Numbered from the stretch's first letter, positions 1-12,246 are shown. The stretch is DNA of 64,000 bases from Holothuria scabra (GCA_037179385.1 CM074187.1:12153450-12217449), one strand, 5' to 3'. Program-made: numbers and translations. Notes: generated by a model not told the origin, from the sequence alone.

Positions 1-2904
1 CCCGGTTCCAATCGGGGTAATAGTATCCCATTGGGGGTACCTGCGAACGCCATATGGGGTACCTGGAAAACCTCTTAGAAAATTTTAAATAATTTGTATA
101 GTTCTAATGTGGCGGAGAAAAATTATTTGGGGATGCTTTTGGTATGGTAGGTTTTACAAATAAAAAACTAGTTAGAAGCAACATCTAACTGGACGTATTT
201 TCTTCCACCTCCCTCACAATGTCAAAATATTTATGTCAACCTGTCTTTTTTAGCATCTTAAATTTTTTGGAGTGGTTGAAGGGCATCTATAGATCTAATA
301 TCAAATTATGTCAAAAAGCTTCACTAGAGATGAGCTAATTGCCCCAAAACACTGCCCTTATTGGAATGTTCCCTGCACTATATTTAACTTTCCCAACACA
401 TTTATTTAAAAAAGTAACAAGTAAAAACCAAGAAATTACACCGAAGGACCCTCAAAATAATATTCAAATCGACCAGGAGGGAACTCTCTAAACTTCCTTT
501 AGATCAAGGGGGAAGTCTAAGCTTTCAGCCTCCAGTTTTCTGTGTCTGTGGAATGAGGAAGCTATGCCCCGTCGAGCAGGAGGGGGGTTTTTCCAGTTTT
601 GTCGGAACCCTTATGTGTACAATAAAGCATGTAGTTTCCAGCGATGGCGGTCGCTTCAATGTTGCTCACTTTCATCCTCTCTGAAGTGAGGAAGATAGAT
701 TCTTTAATAAAAACCAAAGTGTTTCAATTTCCTCCCAGGAAAAATGCTAATATTGAGGAAAGTGACTTTCGACATCTTCCTGCTAACTAGTTTCTTTTGT
801 CGCTGACTACCCTTTGACCTCCGTGTTGGGGGAGTTTGCTCCCTTATAGTAGGCAACAAAAGTGCTACTTTTCGAGGTTCCAGTTGTCCTATGATCGAAT
901 TCCGTTATTCACTGTAAATCTAGGTTACCTCTGATCCACACCGAATGCTCTTCCTTCGACAGAGACAGATATGTCATCCCGAACAATTTACCGCATTGAT
1001 GTACAATAGTGTAATGATATTTAGCGTGCATGATGAAGAAGATTTTGATTTCTACTTCAAAAGATACCGTAAGAGTGAAAAATAAAAGTGCCGAAAAATA
1101 TTAATTATACGAATGCAGTTTGATAATGCGTCATTTAAAGGATGTTACCCGGCAAATCTGCAATGAGAAAATTAATTATTTGTTAATCTGATCAAAGGAT
1201 TAAGTTCTTCTCTTCACAAGGTGCATACCCTCCAGTCAACCATAGTGACTACCGACAGCTGTCTGACGAATTAGTTGAGACTATATGTCACGTGACAAGG
1301 GTTGAAGATGTAAATTTAGCCTACAGGCTTGGCAAACTTGATATTCAGAGCATTTTTACCAACCTCCATGCAGCACTGTTTGTTGACAATTTTGTTGGTC
1401 ATTGTACTTTCCATCAAGGGGGTCGCCAGAAGATATTACGTACACACCATGTGTTCAATTGAAGCAGGACGAAGGATTCTTCATTTAAACGATTTTCCGG
1501 AATGAAATAGTTTTCCTGCTGAAATAAAGGAAACGGTATGACAAATTTTTATTGGAAAATTTTACTTGTCAATCTATGGTTACGTAATTGTGTGGTGGTG
1601 TTTTAGTAGAGTCCTAGATGCGGCGTTATAGGTTCGAGTCACACGCAAGCAACACCGAGGTGACGAGTCATGTAAATGAAAATAGAAACGTATTTTCCTA
1701 AGGAAAAAGTATAAAAAAAACATGTGCATTGCATCACATTTTTATTACTGTGCCATCGAATGTACTAGCATATTATTAAATAGGATTAACATAATATCCC
1801 CATTGCATTTTGTGGAAAAAGGTACAAAATGCAGTTTCTCAATCATATTCCGTCAATTGAAGCGATTTTATATAGAGCTATAGCCTGCATAGCGCCTCGG
1901 TGGTGATGAACTGAACGAAAAGACTTCTTCCGCTCCGCAGGCTAATAGAGCTACAGAATTTGGCTACATTTCTTCTATGCAGATTATCTCTAATTTCTTT
2001 CCAATAGACAAGGAATAATATTTTCTAATCACTGTCCTATCATCCCAGTGACTAAATACAGGGAAGGTACATCGATTTAATTTGCTATATGTTTGTCGAC
2101 TAGGAGGAAGTTCAGATATTGGAAAGAAGGCGGCAATTCTGTTGAATAATGAACCAATTGTGTGGGTATAGGGGGGGGGGGGCATTTTCCCAAACGTGGA
2201 TCTACAATACATTCCTATTAAAATGAGCACCATGTGAGAGAGGTTACCAATTTTAGCACTTTTTCAATTTGATAATGGGAATATATAAGATCTTCGTGTC
2301 ACGTGCAATGAAGTCTATAATTGCAAGCAATCTACACCACGTGAAAACAAACGCATGTTTGTGGGAAGAAAGCTTCAATGTCAATGATTTGTAGGGAGTC
2401 GTGTATGAAGTCGTTACTGCGTGGACAGTTGTTCGTATATACTGAGCTAATAATGAGTCGATCACTTAACAAACTTTGTAACCGTACAAATATAAAAACA
2501 TCTATAAAAATCAATGAAAAATGAAACAAATATTCTGTAATATTTCTTCGTAACTGTGCTATATTTTGGTGTTGTTTGGATTGAGATATCTCCTCAATGC
2601 GTGTAATGGTAGCAGTAAGTCCAAGATTATATTGTGCTATGAATGAAACAGCTTAAAAGTAAATTAAAAGGACAATCAGAGCTTGATAGAGAATTTAACT
2701 TTATTTTTCAACACCTCGTTTCCCTTTTTTAGTCTTTACTGATTGCTTACCAGAATATAGAGTATATAATATAGGGTATGGAATAATAACCTTTTGGTTC
2801 AGCACCTCGTTTTCCATTTTTACTGATTGTTTACAAGAATTGAAGAGGTTTGTCAGTTCAGAAGAAAGTTCAATTTGGTGTTAACTGATGTTGAATGAAA
2901 ATCT
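1..2904. other. Non-coding stretch, no gene recognised
   Basis: I see no gene here. Open frames are short, overlap on opposite strands and match no family I know. The first 60 bases carry GGGGTACCTG twice, probably the edge of a truncated repeat. A G12 run lies at 2171-2182. A B-box-like GGTTCGAGTC at 1631-1640 lacks the rest of a tRNA fold. Confidence 0.6.
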
Positions 2905-2917
2905 CTTAACATCTGTC
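2905..2917 (+). repeat. Left target-site duplication of SINE 1
   Basis: CTTAACATCTGTC occurs here and again at 3164-3176 and exactly brackets the SINE. A 13-bp perfect direct repeat is what target-primed reverse transcription by a LINE leaves behind. Confidence 0.85.
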
Positions 2918-3163
2918 TAACGTGTTTGGTCTAACGGTAAGAGCATCCGCCTTTCACGCGGAAGGCCCGGGTTCACTTCCCAGGTCGAGTCATACCAAAG
3001 ACTCTAAAAGGAAACTACTGCCGTTGTGCTTGATGCTCCGAATAAGCAATGGAGTAGGGAAAACAATCCAGTGAGCCACAACCGGAAAAAGGCCGTGGCC
3101 GGCTCGACTTGAAGCAGTAGGTTGGAAACTGGGCCCTAAAACTCTATCTAACTAATCAACTGA
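2918..3163 (+). mobile_element. tRNA-Glu-derived SINE, complete copy with 13-bp TSD
   Basis: This is a 246-bp non-autonomous retroposon moved by LINE machinery. The head (about 2919-2995) is tRNA-Glu-like. It has a D-arm/A-box beginning GGTCTAACGG, an anticodon stem TCCGC/GCGGA around loop CTTTCAC (anticodon TTC at 2953-2955), and a T-arm/B-box GGTTCACTTCC. The acceptor stem halves do not pair, so this is a retroposon head and not a working tRNA gene. The body (about 3000-3130) includes GCAATGGAGTAGGG and GGCCGGCTCGACTT, which recur at 9.3 kb. The 3' tail is a loose run of CTAA/ACTGA units with no poly-A. The perfect TSD at 2905-2917 and 3164-3176 indicates a relatively recent insertion. I cannot assign the body to a named SINE family from memory. 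Confidence 0.87.
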
Positions 3164-3257
3164 CTTAACATCTGTCGGGTAACAAAATTCCACATAGGTG
3201 GTAGACTAGACAACCTCCCCTAATACACACTGTAGCCAATCACAACGTTATCACGTA

Positions 3258-3276
3258 TTTTTTTTTTTTTTTTTTT
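3258..3276 (+). repeat. T19 homopolymer
   Basis: An uninterrupted run of 19 T, lying just outside the inverted-repeat region that follows. Confidence 0.9.
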
Positions 3277-3284
3277 GTATAAAT

Positions 3285-3700
3285 ATTTTAAAAACGTTCC
3301 AATATCAAAATGGATTTTCAAAATCCACATCTTTTCACCATTTTCATCAAATATGTTTGTTTCATGTGGGATTCATGTCGATAACACCCAGAGAGAGTGC
3401 CACTTTTGGCAGTAACGTGATTTCTTGTCACATGTGCAATAAGTAGTTAAGTCCGTTCATGCCAACTACAGTACTTGTCGCACATGCGAAAAGGAGTCAG
3501 TCTGTCCTTTTCTGAGAAAATGTCATTTTTGAAATAATTGCCGACTCCTTGTCGCATGTGTGACAAGGATTGATTCTTTTCCAACGGAATAGAGTATGAG
3601 GATATCGTATTGGGCTAAAATTTTGTCAAAATAGGCACAAAGCTCTGCAAAAGAAGCAGCCCAGATAAAGTAGAAAATCCATTTTGAAAATGAAACATTT
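3285..3700. repeat. Inverted-repeat region with CTTGTCGCACATG units
   Basis: CAAAATGGATTTTC at about 3307 is mirrored by GAAAATCCATTTTG at about 3669, so the block has inverted ends roughly 360 bp apart. Inside, a 25-bp unit beginning CTTGTC(A/G)CA occurs twice directly about 52 bp apart (about 3424 and 3476) and once inverted (about 3545-3570, containing GACTCCTTGTCGCATGTG). This suggests a decayed MITE or foldback element. I see no clear TSD and no coding capacity. Confidence 0.5.
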
Positions 3701-6024
3701 TTTAAGTTAATGTAGAAAAGTGGAGCAGAATGAAAGTTGTGAAAAAGCTTTTAAAACAAACTTTGATTGTTGCTTTAATAAATGTTATAACAAACCCTTC
3801 TTGAAATGTTATTTATAAGGATTGTGGGACGCAATGCTGGCAGTGTTTGTCACTTATCAAATGTCATGCAGTTACAAAAACAAGGAGCATTCCTTTCGTG
3901 TTAAGGTTCGCCATAGAACTCGCTCTCTCCATGATTTGCTAACTTTAAGTTGCTTTGAGACGAGCTATTATAAGAAAGTTCGGCAATTTGTTGCCGCATG
4001 GAATTGTGGGGCATGGCTTGGGATACACAGACAGAGCTCAGCACATGTCTAAAGTCGTTCCTTTATTTCGTCCTGCAGAACGTGTACACAACACTATGTA
4101 AGCGTCTATAGATACCTGAACGAAAATAGGGATCTCACTCTTACTAAAATGCAAATCCCCCCCCCCCCCCAAAAAAAAAAGAAGACAATTTAGACACAAC
4201 CCATTGCACGAAACCATGCTTGAGATCCTTCCTTATGTGATGGATGGATTAGGAAAGAATCATATTTCACGTAATTTTCATTTTTCGAGTACGTGTTGTA
4301 GGTGTGGGATTCGTTTGATTATCCCGATGATTTGCGGGATGTGCGCGTGTGCAGAGCCACAAAATCGAATTACCGAACTGGCTTATTCACACGCCCTTGG
4401 GATTAGCAAAATGCTGGCGTCACGTTACATCCAGGAACAACAGTAATGTAAAACGAATAAGAGAAAATATAAAGACGTGAGAGTAAAAAAATATACCTCT
4501 AACAAAAGTCATTAATGTCATAGACTTTGCGAGAACAAAGTGATGAATTACAAGGAAAACTAATTCAAACATCTTTTACGAAAATATTTTCAACTGCAAC
4601 AAGTTTACCATGACGGTTCGGATTTTTTTCAATTGATTTCTATTTTCTGACACGTTCCTTTCACTATACTCGCTATTTGATAGCGTGACACTATTTGGGT
4701 GTGACAACGTGAGTATCGTTGAAGGGATCGCCTTACCTCTCCGACATGTATAAAACATAGCCTGCCTCACTCAATAGAGGCTAGTCATTATTATTCGACC
4801 TCATTTTCTGAGACCTAAAACGTCCCCAAAACTCTAATCCCGTAATTATTTTCCATTACTCTTTGGGAGAGATTCTATAATTCTAATGTGTCTTTGCTGT
4901 AGCTGTGTTAAACTTGGTGTAAGCTCTTAACCATGCCTTTGTGAACGCTGCCGACTTTCACTTGTTATCACATCTTTTAAGCGTCAGCACAGAATGTCCA
5001 TAAATTTTATTTTTATTTTACTCGAGCTTCATCCTAGAAGTCATTTTCGTTGTTGTTAATATTCTTCATTATCATTCCACTTGTCCCTTATCACCAGCCT
5101 CTTGTTTGTACTTTGTCGCGATCCTCATTGTCAATATTTACTCTCCCTCCATTACGACAAGATATTTGCAATTTTTATTCCTGTTTGCCGTCATCTAGTA
5201 CTTTTGGGGTGAAGAAGTTTTGAATAAAATCATTAAGTTTTAGTTTATTTTTAAAAGGTTAAACCCTTAACGCCACTAAGTAGTTCAAGGTCTAATTGTA
5301 CATTGTAAGAATCTTTCTTGGGACGACGTAGTCACTATGTTATTATTGAAACAGAACAGTTTGACCTTTACAACCTCGTGTGCAAAGAGTTTACTCTAAT
5401 AGCATCAGCAAATGTTGGGAGTTTGTGAAGGAAAACCTAGTAAGTTTATTTTCTTTTGAGATACTACAATTCTCTTCAAAAAATTAAGTGTTTCCACATT
5501 TGTAAATTTTGAAGTGATGTTGGGAGCGTTATATGTCTTTTTCAATTCTTGTATATTCGATACACAACAAATTTAAAGCCTTAATATAGAATATTGTCAA
5601 CTGTGACATTAGCTTTTCTCCTGTAAGACAAATGTTACTCCCATGTTTATTTCCACGCTATTCGTTTAGACTGAATAAATTCCAGACAAACCCCTTAAAG
5701 AGAAGTTAACGAATTATAAATGCTATTTCTCGCTACGCATATGAACTTCAGTTGAATCAAAGAATTAAAAGGTTTGTAACTTTTCCTTTGGATTTCGTTT
5801 TTCGCTTGAATATGTTATTTTTGTCTCTATGGTTAATGCAAGTTTTTATTTATTAAGTATTGGTTCTACTTTGATCTGCAGTAACGTTTGATCGTACTCT
5901 AGCATATAACCCGTTAGTGTTAGCATCTCAAAATCAATTAATCAAGGAAGGCATGCCCCACTTTAGAAATTAGAGGGTACACTCATCTGGCGATATCTTC
6001 TTCACCCACACATCGTTTCTAGTT
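3701..6024. other. Non-coding stretch, no gene recognised
   Basis: There is no supported gene. A C14 run directly followed by A10 lies at 4157-4180. Short open frames at 3822-4052 and 4204-4446 resemble nothing I know and sit in AT-rich sequence without convincing splice or promoter context. Confidence 0.55.
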
Positions 6025-6219
6025 AGTCAGTCAGTCAGTCAGTCAGTCAGTCAGTCAGTCAGTCAGTCAGTCAGTCAGTCAGTCAGTCAGTCAGTCAGTC
6101 AGTCAGTCAGTCAGTCAGTCAGTCAGTCAGTCAGTCAGTCAGTCAGTCAGTCAGTCAGTCAGTCAGTCAGTCAGTCAGTCAGTCAGTCAGTCAGTCAGTC
6201 AGTCAGTCAGTCAGTCAGT
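6025..6219 (+). repeat. (AGTC)n microsatellite, about 48 perfect units
   Basis: About 195 bp of uninterrupted AGTC tetranucleotide repeat, which implies recent expansion. The right flank, read on the minus strand, is TTAAATCTCATCTAACTGAC. It resembles the junction of SINE body and ACTG tail at 3135-3163 and 9685-9720, so this tract may be an expanded SINE tail in reverse orientation. No SINE body is visible beyond about 30 bp. Confidence 0.95.
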
Positions 6220-9200
6220 TAGATGAGATTTAACGACACACCAACACGAATGTGTTATATAATGTCAGTCAACTCGATAAAAATTTCAGTTTAAATTTAT
6301 TTTCCAGTATGGTTTAAGTTCAAATTAGGTATCCGTTCAGCCTTCGCTTATATACGGCGCGCGGGAAATACCGTGGGCATATTCGAAAACCCCCAGCCCA
6401 CAGGGAATAACAAATTTCCTAGAAAGTATCAAAATTAGAAGGCCCTCTTTTTATTTCACTTGTAAATATGAAACTCACAAATGATGAAGAGAACCATATA
6501 ATAATTCACACAGTGGTTGAAAGGCTCCCGGATTACATTCCAGATCATAGGTGTAATTTTGCTAGGGACACTAAACACCTGGAAGATAGGACTGTACGAT
6601 TTGCACTTGATTCAGATAGGTCACTTTCTCCCACACACACACTTCTGTAGAGCTAATGACTCTCTAAAAATTACCATTTTCAGACTGCAATTTTCACCTT
6701 ACGATTTTCTTTTCCCACAGAGTCGCAAATCCAATAAATGGATATATCTCTCCTGTTCAGTTTTGGGAACACTTCGGTCGACTTTCCCATTTTCATTAAG
6801 TGACCTTTGCTTCAAACTTTCAATCAAGCCTTTATGTCCATCTATTTTGTCTGAACAATTATGCCCAAATTATATTCTTACTGGTACTTTAAGTCGGGAC
6901 TTAAAGCGGAATCGTATTACTACGCTTCACGAATGGGGGCTTGAGAGAGACCTATGCTATTCATTAATAATGAAATGATTTTGGGAACACATATAGTTTG
7001 GTACCGTATGTCACATTAGTAACTTGTCATATTGTGACGTTTGTCTCTGAATCAAAGGGGAAATTCTCTTTTAATTCCTGTTTTTAATAAGGTGTGGGAT
7101 TCATTAGGCACGTAACGTGGCTCCCCTGCTATTGCTATGATATGTAGTACTATATTGTGGTGCCTTCTACACTAGTAGCAGGTGCACAAGAGCTGCGATT
7201 TTCAGGACCTTTCCCGGACCAATTACATCCATGGATGGTCACTTTGCAGTGTTTAACAAGTTTACTCAGATAGTAGGATACGATTTATTTGCTTTTATCT
7301 CCCAAGTATGGGATGAGAACAGTTGTGGGGATCTCACAATCCATCAACATGCAGTACAGTACTTCTCATTCTTTCATCTGGGGTTTTTCTTTTATCCAAA
7401 TAACAACTTCCTGATGAGATTCAATGGAGAAAGGTAAATTATTCCAGGAACTTCTGTAACATGGAGGGAGAAAAACGACAATGAAATGAGCATATTTGGA
7501 AACAAATCATTTACGGTACTTTCAGACTCTCCAGTTTGTACAAAATAATGGTTCTACTAAAAAGGAAAGTTTGCTTAACAGTACTTTGCCATTTTTCAGT
7601 GAACATTTGTTTCCTCAAGTAGCTTCGTCTTTGGAAAACTTAGTGAAAGGCGGAAGGAATTCGTCTTTTGTGTTTTTGTACAAGAAAACAACATTTTTTT
7701 CTATATATCGGGCTTTCGCAAAATTATGTTTCTATAGCACATGGAGCACAAAGCGAAAATGTTGCAGATGGAATTGAAGAAAATATGGCGCCAGTAAAAA
7801 GGAAAGAGGTAAAACTCTAAATAGTTCCCGAAAGACTTGTAGAAAACATCTCAATAGGTCAGCCATTCGCAGTTGAAAACACTATTATTTTCCTTCAGCG
7901 TGCTACGAAACGGAAACGATAAAAAACCAGACCAAATCAAATTCCCAAACACAAGCAGTCGGATGATAAATAAAATACCGAAAACTTATCTACACACGAC
8001 AAACGAAGCAAAAAATATTTCACCCATTCTGCAGAAAGTTGCAGGAACTCGCTAACCTTTGTTTTGGATTTCGATAAGAAAACACTGGCTATACACCCTC
8101 CACCCCCATGAAGTGCCTTTAGGTCTCTTTACATGTTGATAGCATACCTTCGAGCAATTTTTATTCTAAATCAAGAAAGAGCAAAGTTCTCATCCTCACC
8201 AACTCACGATGACACTATCCCCTTCCAGCCTGGCATCTTATCACCCTTCCTTGAACGCCTCTACGCTGTAGATTTTGACCTTCCTAAACCCTCCTGGAAG
8301 ATCGAAAATTTGAAAATTTGTTCAAGAAAAAGTAAACAACAGTAAAATTTTGTTAACATATAGCTCGAGGATTTCCAAAACATAAATTAAAAAAAAAGGA
8401 AATAGGCAACGAATTGCCGTTTTCAACAATCTAAAATTCATTGTTATCAAAGTTTTCCTGGCGCGTCCAGGAGAAAATATGATGACGCAGCCCTAAGATA
8501 GTTTGACTACCGTTTTCTATCTTCCTAGCGAGTTCCTTTCTGTTGGGTAAGGCTTCCTCTTGTCGAAATTTTTCATTTTTAGTGGGAGCCTTAATCTGTG
8601 AGATACGGTTAGGTACATTTAATCACAACAACCCCCAATAGACCCCAAAATATGCTTGATTTTGCCTACAGCAGGGACACGTCTCATATGAAAAACCAGA
8701 ATTTTCCTTAAAAACCCAGATTGATCAGATTTTCAACCAGATTAATGCAAATTTTTCCAATCTTCTTCAGTAAAACTTTCAAATTTTTAGTTTTTTCTTA
8801 GTCCAAGCCAGAGATTTTTCATCGTGTCAAAAAAATCCCCCTTTCTAGTCTTTCTAGCTGCTCATTGTCTTTCGGGGACCTTAGGTTGTCGTCCCTCGTC
8901 GGGAAGCTTGGTCCCCTTATCAAGCAAATTCTGGCGCCATATCCTGTAAAGTTCTTTGCTGGGAGTAAAGAATTTCCCCTACTTTGATCAATCGCAAGTT
9001 TTTGTCCCTAAAAATCCTTTCTGTAGACGTCAATGCCCAAATCGAGGTCTCGCGTATAGATTATGCATCTCAACCATAATTTTGTCCGACTGTTTTAAAA
9101 ACAAGCTGTAATAAGAAAAGATCGTTTATCGCATTAATTTGTTTTGTATTTCTATACGTGTATAAAACCTTAAATTATTCAACAGCTAAAATCATATGTT

Positions 9201-9260
9201 CACCGAAAGACCAAGAAAGTATAAATGTACTTTCCTATGGTAATTGCCACTCTTATGCCT
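6220..9260. other. Non-coding stretch; longest open frame 153 codons, not recognised
   Basis: The longest frame in the window is on the plus strand at 6517-6978. It overlaps another frame at 6468-6650, has low-complexity AT-rich composition and matches no domain I know. I do not call it a gene. Other frames at 7231-7437, 7496-7777, 7873-8055 and 8133-8345 are equally unsupported. No repeat family is recognised here. Confidence 0.5.
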
Positions 9261-9383
9261 ACTGTCGATATGGTGCTTAGTGCTCAACATCAGCAATGGA
9301 GTAGGGGAACCAAGTCAGTGAGTCACAACTAGAAAAAAATCGTCGCCGGCTCGACTTAAACCAATCGATTATAAACCAAATCG
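9261..9383 (+). mobile_element. tRNA-Glu SINE copy 2, body part, 5' truncated
   Basis: The sequence aligns with the body of the SINE at 2918-3163, sharing GCAATGGAGTAGGG, a CAGTGAG(C/T)CACAAC block and GCCGGCTCGACTT. The tRNA head is missing, as expected for 5'-truncated reverse transcription or decay. The SINE is interrupted at 9384 by a TTAA MITE. Its 3' part resumes at 9689. Confidence 0.75.
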
Positions 9384-9688
9384 TTAAAGGCTCAGTTCTC
9401 TCACCCCAAACAGTATCAATTCTCCTAACCTTCCTACTGAAGCCCCTCCCACAATTTTCTGGAATTCATCTTCATCCAGGTACAATCTCAGTTTATTGCT
9501 TCAAGGTGAGTATAGAAAAACTCCATTTGTATAATCAAAACAATCTCAGTACCACTCATGCTGTGTAATATAAGCTTTGGTACTATGCATTGTTTGAATT
9601 AGCTGCCAATCAAAGAGCTGAGCCAAATGAGAATTTCGGTACCCGGGTACCAAAACTGTAGTTTGGGGTGATAGGTTTGGCCCTTTAA
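9384..9688 (+). mobile_element. TTAA-flanked MITE, family M1, copy A
   Basis: This is a non-autonomous DNA transposon of about 305 bp with no coding capacity. It begins TTAAAGGCTCAGTTCTCTCA and ends in the inverse motif GGCCCTTTAA. The terminal inverted repeats (TIRs) share CTCACCCCAAAC. TTAA at both edges matches the target preference of piggyBac-type transposases, so a piggyBac-like mobiliser is my inference. The interior contains AAGCCCCTCCCACAAT and TCATCTTCATCCAG, shared with copies at 37.5, 27.5, 58.9 and 60.6 kb. It sits inside SINE copy 2. Confidence 0.85.
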
Positions 9689-9889
9689 ACTGATCTTTCT
9701 AACTGATTGACTGACTGTCTGACTGACTGACTGTCTGACTGTCTGACTGTCTGACACTCTGACTGACTGACTGACTGACTGATTGATTGACTGACTGACT
9801 GACTGACTGACTGACTGACTGACTGACTGACTGATTGACTGACTGACTGACTGACTGATTGACTGACTGATTGACTGAATGACTAATGC
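9689..9889 (+). repeat. SINE copy 2 tail expanded into a degenerate (GACT)n array
   Basis: Immediately after the MITE the sequence ACTGATCTTTCTAACTGATT matches the tail junction of SINE 1. It then runs into about 170 bp of GACT units with TGTC and GATT variants. Removing the MITE rejoins body and tail, so I read the array as the SINE's own 3' tail grown by slippage. The serine/glutamine-rich frame on the minus strand is a translation of this array, not a protein. Confidence 0.8.
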
Positions 9890-11504
9890 ATGCCTACTCC
9901 CGTTATTTTTGTGAAACGTTGGTTTCTGATATTTCATATTGTTTTTCCTTGTTCATTTATTTGTGTATTTTTGTGCTACACCAATGCTCTCAAAAGTTCA
10001 ACCGCCTACGTCAGATGCTGGTCTCAGGTTGGTTTCGTTCCAAGCACTCGAACAGGGTCTTGGTTCATGTTCAAGTTGATACACAGGGATAGAACACTAA
10101 CAGTAATATCTGCTTTATAGACTTTGTTAAGGCATGGAAGAACTATCTCAGATCTAGTATGCACTTCGATGATTTAAGTTGTTGAGGCCAACACTTACCC
10201 GAACTATGACAGGTTTTTCTAAGGATATCTTTCTAGGCCTCATGTCCGTTGGGAGTGGTAACCCCTTTTGAAGGCAGTCTCAAATTTTCGCCTGCAGTGT
10301 GAGACAACATCATTACTTTCTCTAAAAGAGGAAGATAGTGAAGATGGGTGGTAGATTCTATGGGGAAAGGAGCCTGGTTGTCTGGTTAAATATTTCATTT
10401 CATTCATTTTGTCTATGCATACAAACATACAAAACTTACGAAGAAACAATGCATGAAATATTAAACTTGAAACATTTTAAAGCAAAAAATAGTGACCTTT
10501 TCTTCCTCACCAGTAGACTGGTAGTGACTGACTAGGGTTTCTTCCAATCCTTTTCAAAATTAATAAGGATTTTGAAAGTAGAGAACGCCATGTCAATGAA
10601 TATCACATTTACATGGAGACAACATTAGTCTACTTTTGGGATCGAACGTCTTATGTTTTCAATGGCTGCATCGCGTATACTTTTTTAGAGGCAATAAGTG
10701 CATTAAAGATGTCACTGATTTCTTACACAATGAGAAGATGAATATCAATTCAAAAGAGGCAATCTGTTTTACAATTTATTGAAAAAGTTTGTATTTTTAA
10801 TCATCAATATTACTGCCCTTCATTTATACACACTCATACGTTTCGGCACCGATATATTCATCTACGATACATAGAGGCGTCGGGACGTATAGGACCGGGT
10901 GTCGGACTATAGGACTGTAACCGATTCATTGTTGTCTGACCGAGATCCCGATAGTGCCATTAGTCTACATTGTAACACATCAGATATTTATAAGCGTTTT
11001 GTAGTTGCATTTAAAGGGGACCGAAAATTTCCAAACATGTATCATCTCTACAGATTGTGAATGACAAACGTTTCAGCTGTCCCCCCAACCTTCATACCAT
11101 GATGAAGTGAGCCTCTTCCATGCGGCCAGTTCTTAACACCAGAACTTTCGGTTTGGAAGAAAACTAAAACCATCAATCTACTGGCATCATAAAGAAATTT
11201 TCAATTTTCCATGTTTTTTAACTAACAGTTTTAAAATGGCCTTTTGTGGTGTAAACAATGTGACGCACGTGGTTTGCTCAGTTAAATTGGCATTTATATG
11301 TTTCCCTTTCTACATATTAGCACTTTTGGGGGTTTGGGCAAAAGACAAATTCTATTTCATGAGGACGCTATATTTAAAGCTGGTTTTACAATTTTTTGAT
11401 GATTTTAATTTGTACTGATGTTTTTTTTTCTGAAATCATGGAATTTAAAGTGATTGTTTTGTCGGGAAGTAAGCGATAAACAAGTGCATTTACTACTACA
11501 AGTC
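9890..11504. other. Non-coding stretch, no gene recognised
   Basis: Only short, mutually overlapping frames occur (for example 9886-10120 and 10240-10535 on both strands). No repeat family or RNA gene is visible to me. Confidence 0.55.
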
Positions 11505-12246
11505 AAAACATTATGATGCTAATTAAGTTACTAGTCTTGGAGAAGGTGGCATTGCGATCATCAAATCTACTGCGAGGGAGGGGTTGTCATGGTGCACGTA
11601 GTCCCTCCCCTCATTGTCATACATAAACCAACATAAATAAAAACCAGAAACCACACTCTTTGAACATAAGAGCACGCCCAATACTTCCAACTCCTTTGAA
11701 AAATTTTGGAATATTTAAGTTTTTTTTTCAAATGCAATATGGTACAATATTTAACATCACTTGAATCCATTTTTTGTGTCATGACATAGAAAAATCATTT
11801 TCATTAGTCAATTGGAGCTATGAGTACCTTCCCCCCTCTGAATGTATCAAGGAGGCAAACATGATGCTAAATGTTTCAGATTTATTAAAAGTACTATTCT
11901 AGGGGAAGTGGCATTACGAGTATCAACAGTGTTTGAAGGCAGGGGTTGCTATCGTGCAAGTAGCCCAGCCCTCCTCTTTGAAATGCATGAATCAACGTAT
12001 ATACACAACCACAATTAAGCACCAATATTCCCAGAGGAACACGCCCTTCCTTCCTCTCACTTTCGAGATATGTTGAAATATTTACGTACCCTGCAATTCG
12101 GGTGCAACGTTGAGCATCATTTAAATCCAATGGTTGCTTCCATGACGTGAAAATTCATTTCAAGAATTCGACTGAGGTGCTTGACGCCCTTCCCCTCTTT
12201 GTCATTCATTAACCAACGCACATAAAACCTCAATTTAGCACCTGTA
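11505..12246 (+). repeat. Diverged tandem repeat, period about 360 bp, 2 units plus a partial third
   Basis: GTGGCATT followed by a shared block recurs at about 11547 and 11909. Both units carry a pyrimidine-rich CCCTCCCCTC or CCCTCCTCTT stretch, then (C/A)AAC(C/G)(A/T)A-type sequence, then AACATCA/AGCATCA with TGAATCCA or AAATCCAA, and a CATGAC motif. The third unit starts near 12170 with CCCTTCCCCTCTTTGTCATT and is cut short by the MITE at 12247. The short frames on the minus strand here come from the repeat. Confidence 0.65.

Noticed and set aside
1600..1660. Possible second tRNA or SINE head around GGTTCGAGTC
   Set aside because: Only a B-box-like match. No anticodon arm or A-box at the right spacing and no SINE body downstream.
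2919..3000. Functional tRNA-Glu(TTC) gene
   Set aside because: The anticodon and T arms fold, but the acceptor halves do not pair, and the unit sits in a 246-bp retroposon with TSDs.
6517..6978. 153-codon frame, the longest in the window
   Set aside because: No recognisable domain, AT-driven composition and an overlapping alternative frame. No promoter, splice or homology support.
9599..9937. 112-codon serine/glutamine-rich frame (repeated SVSQ) on the minus strand
   Set aside because: It is the translation of the degenerate GACT microsatellite and its flanks. A tetranucleotide array without stops gives long repetitive frames by construction.
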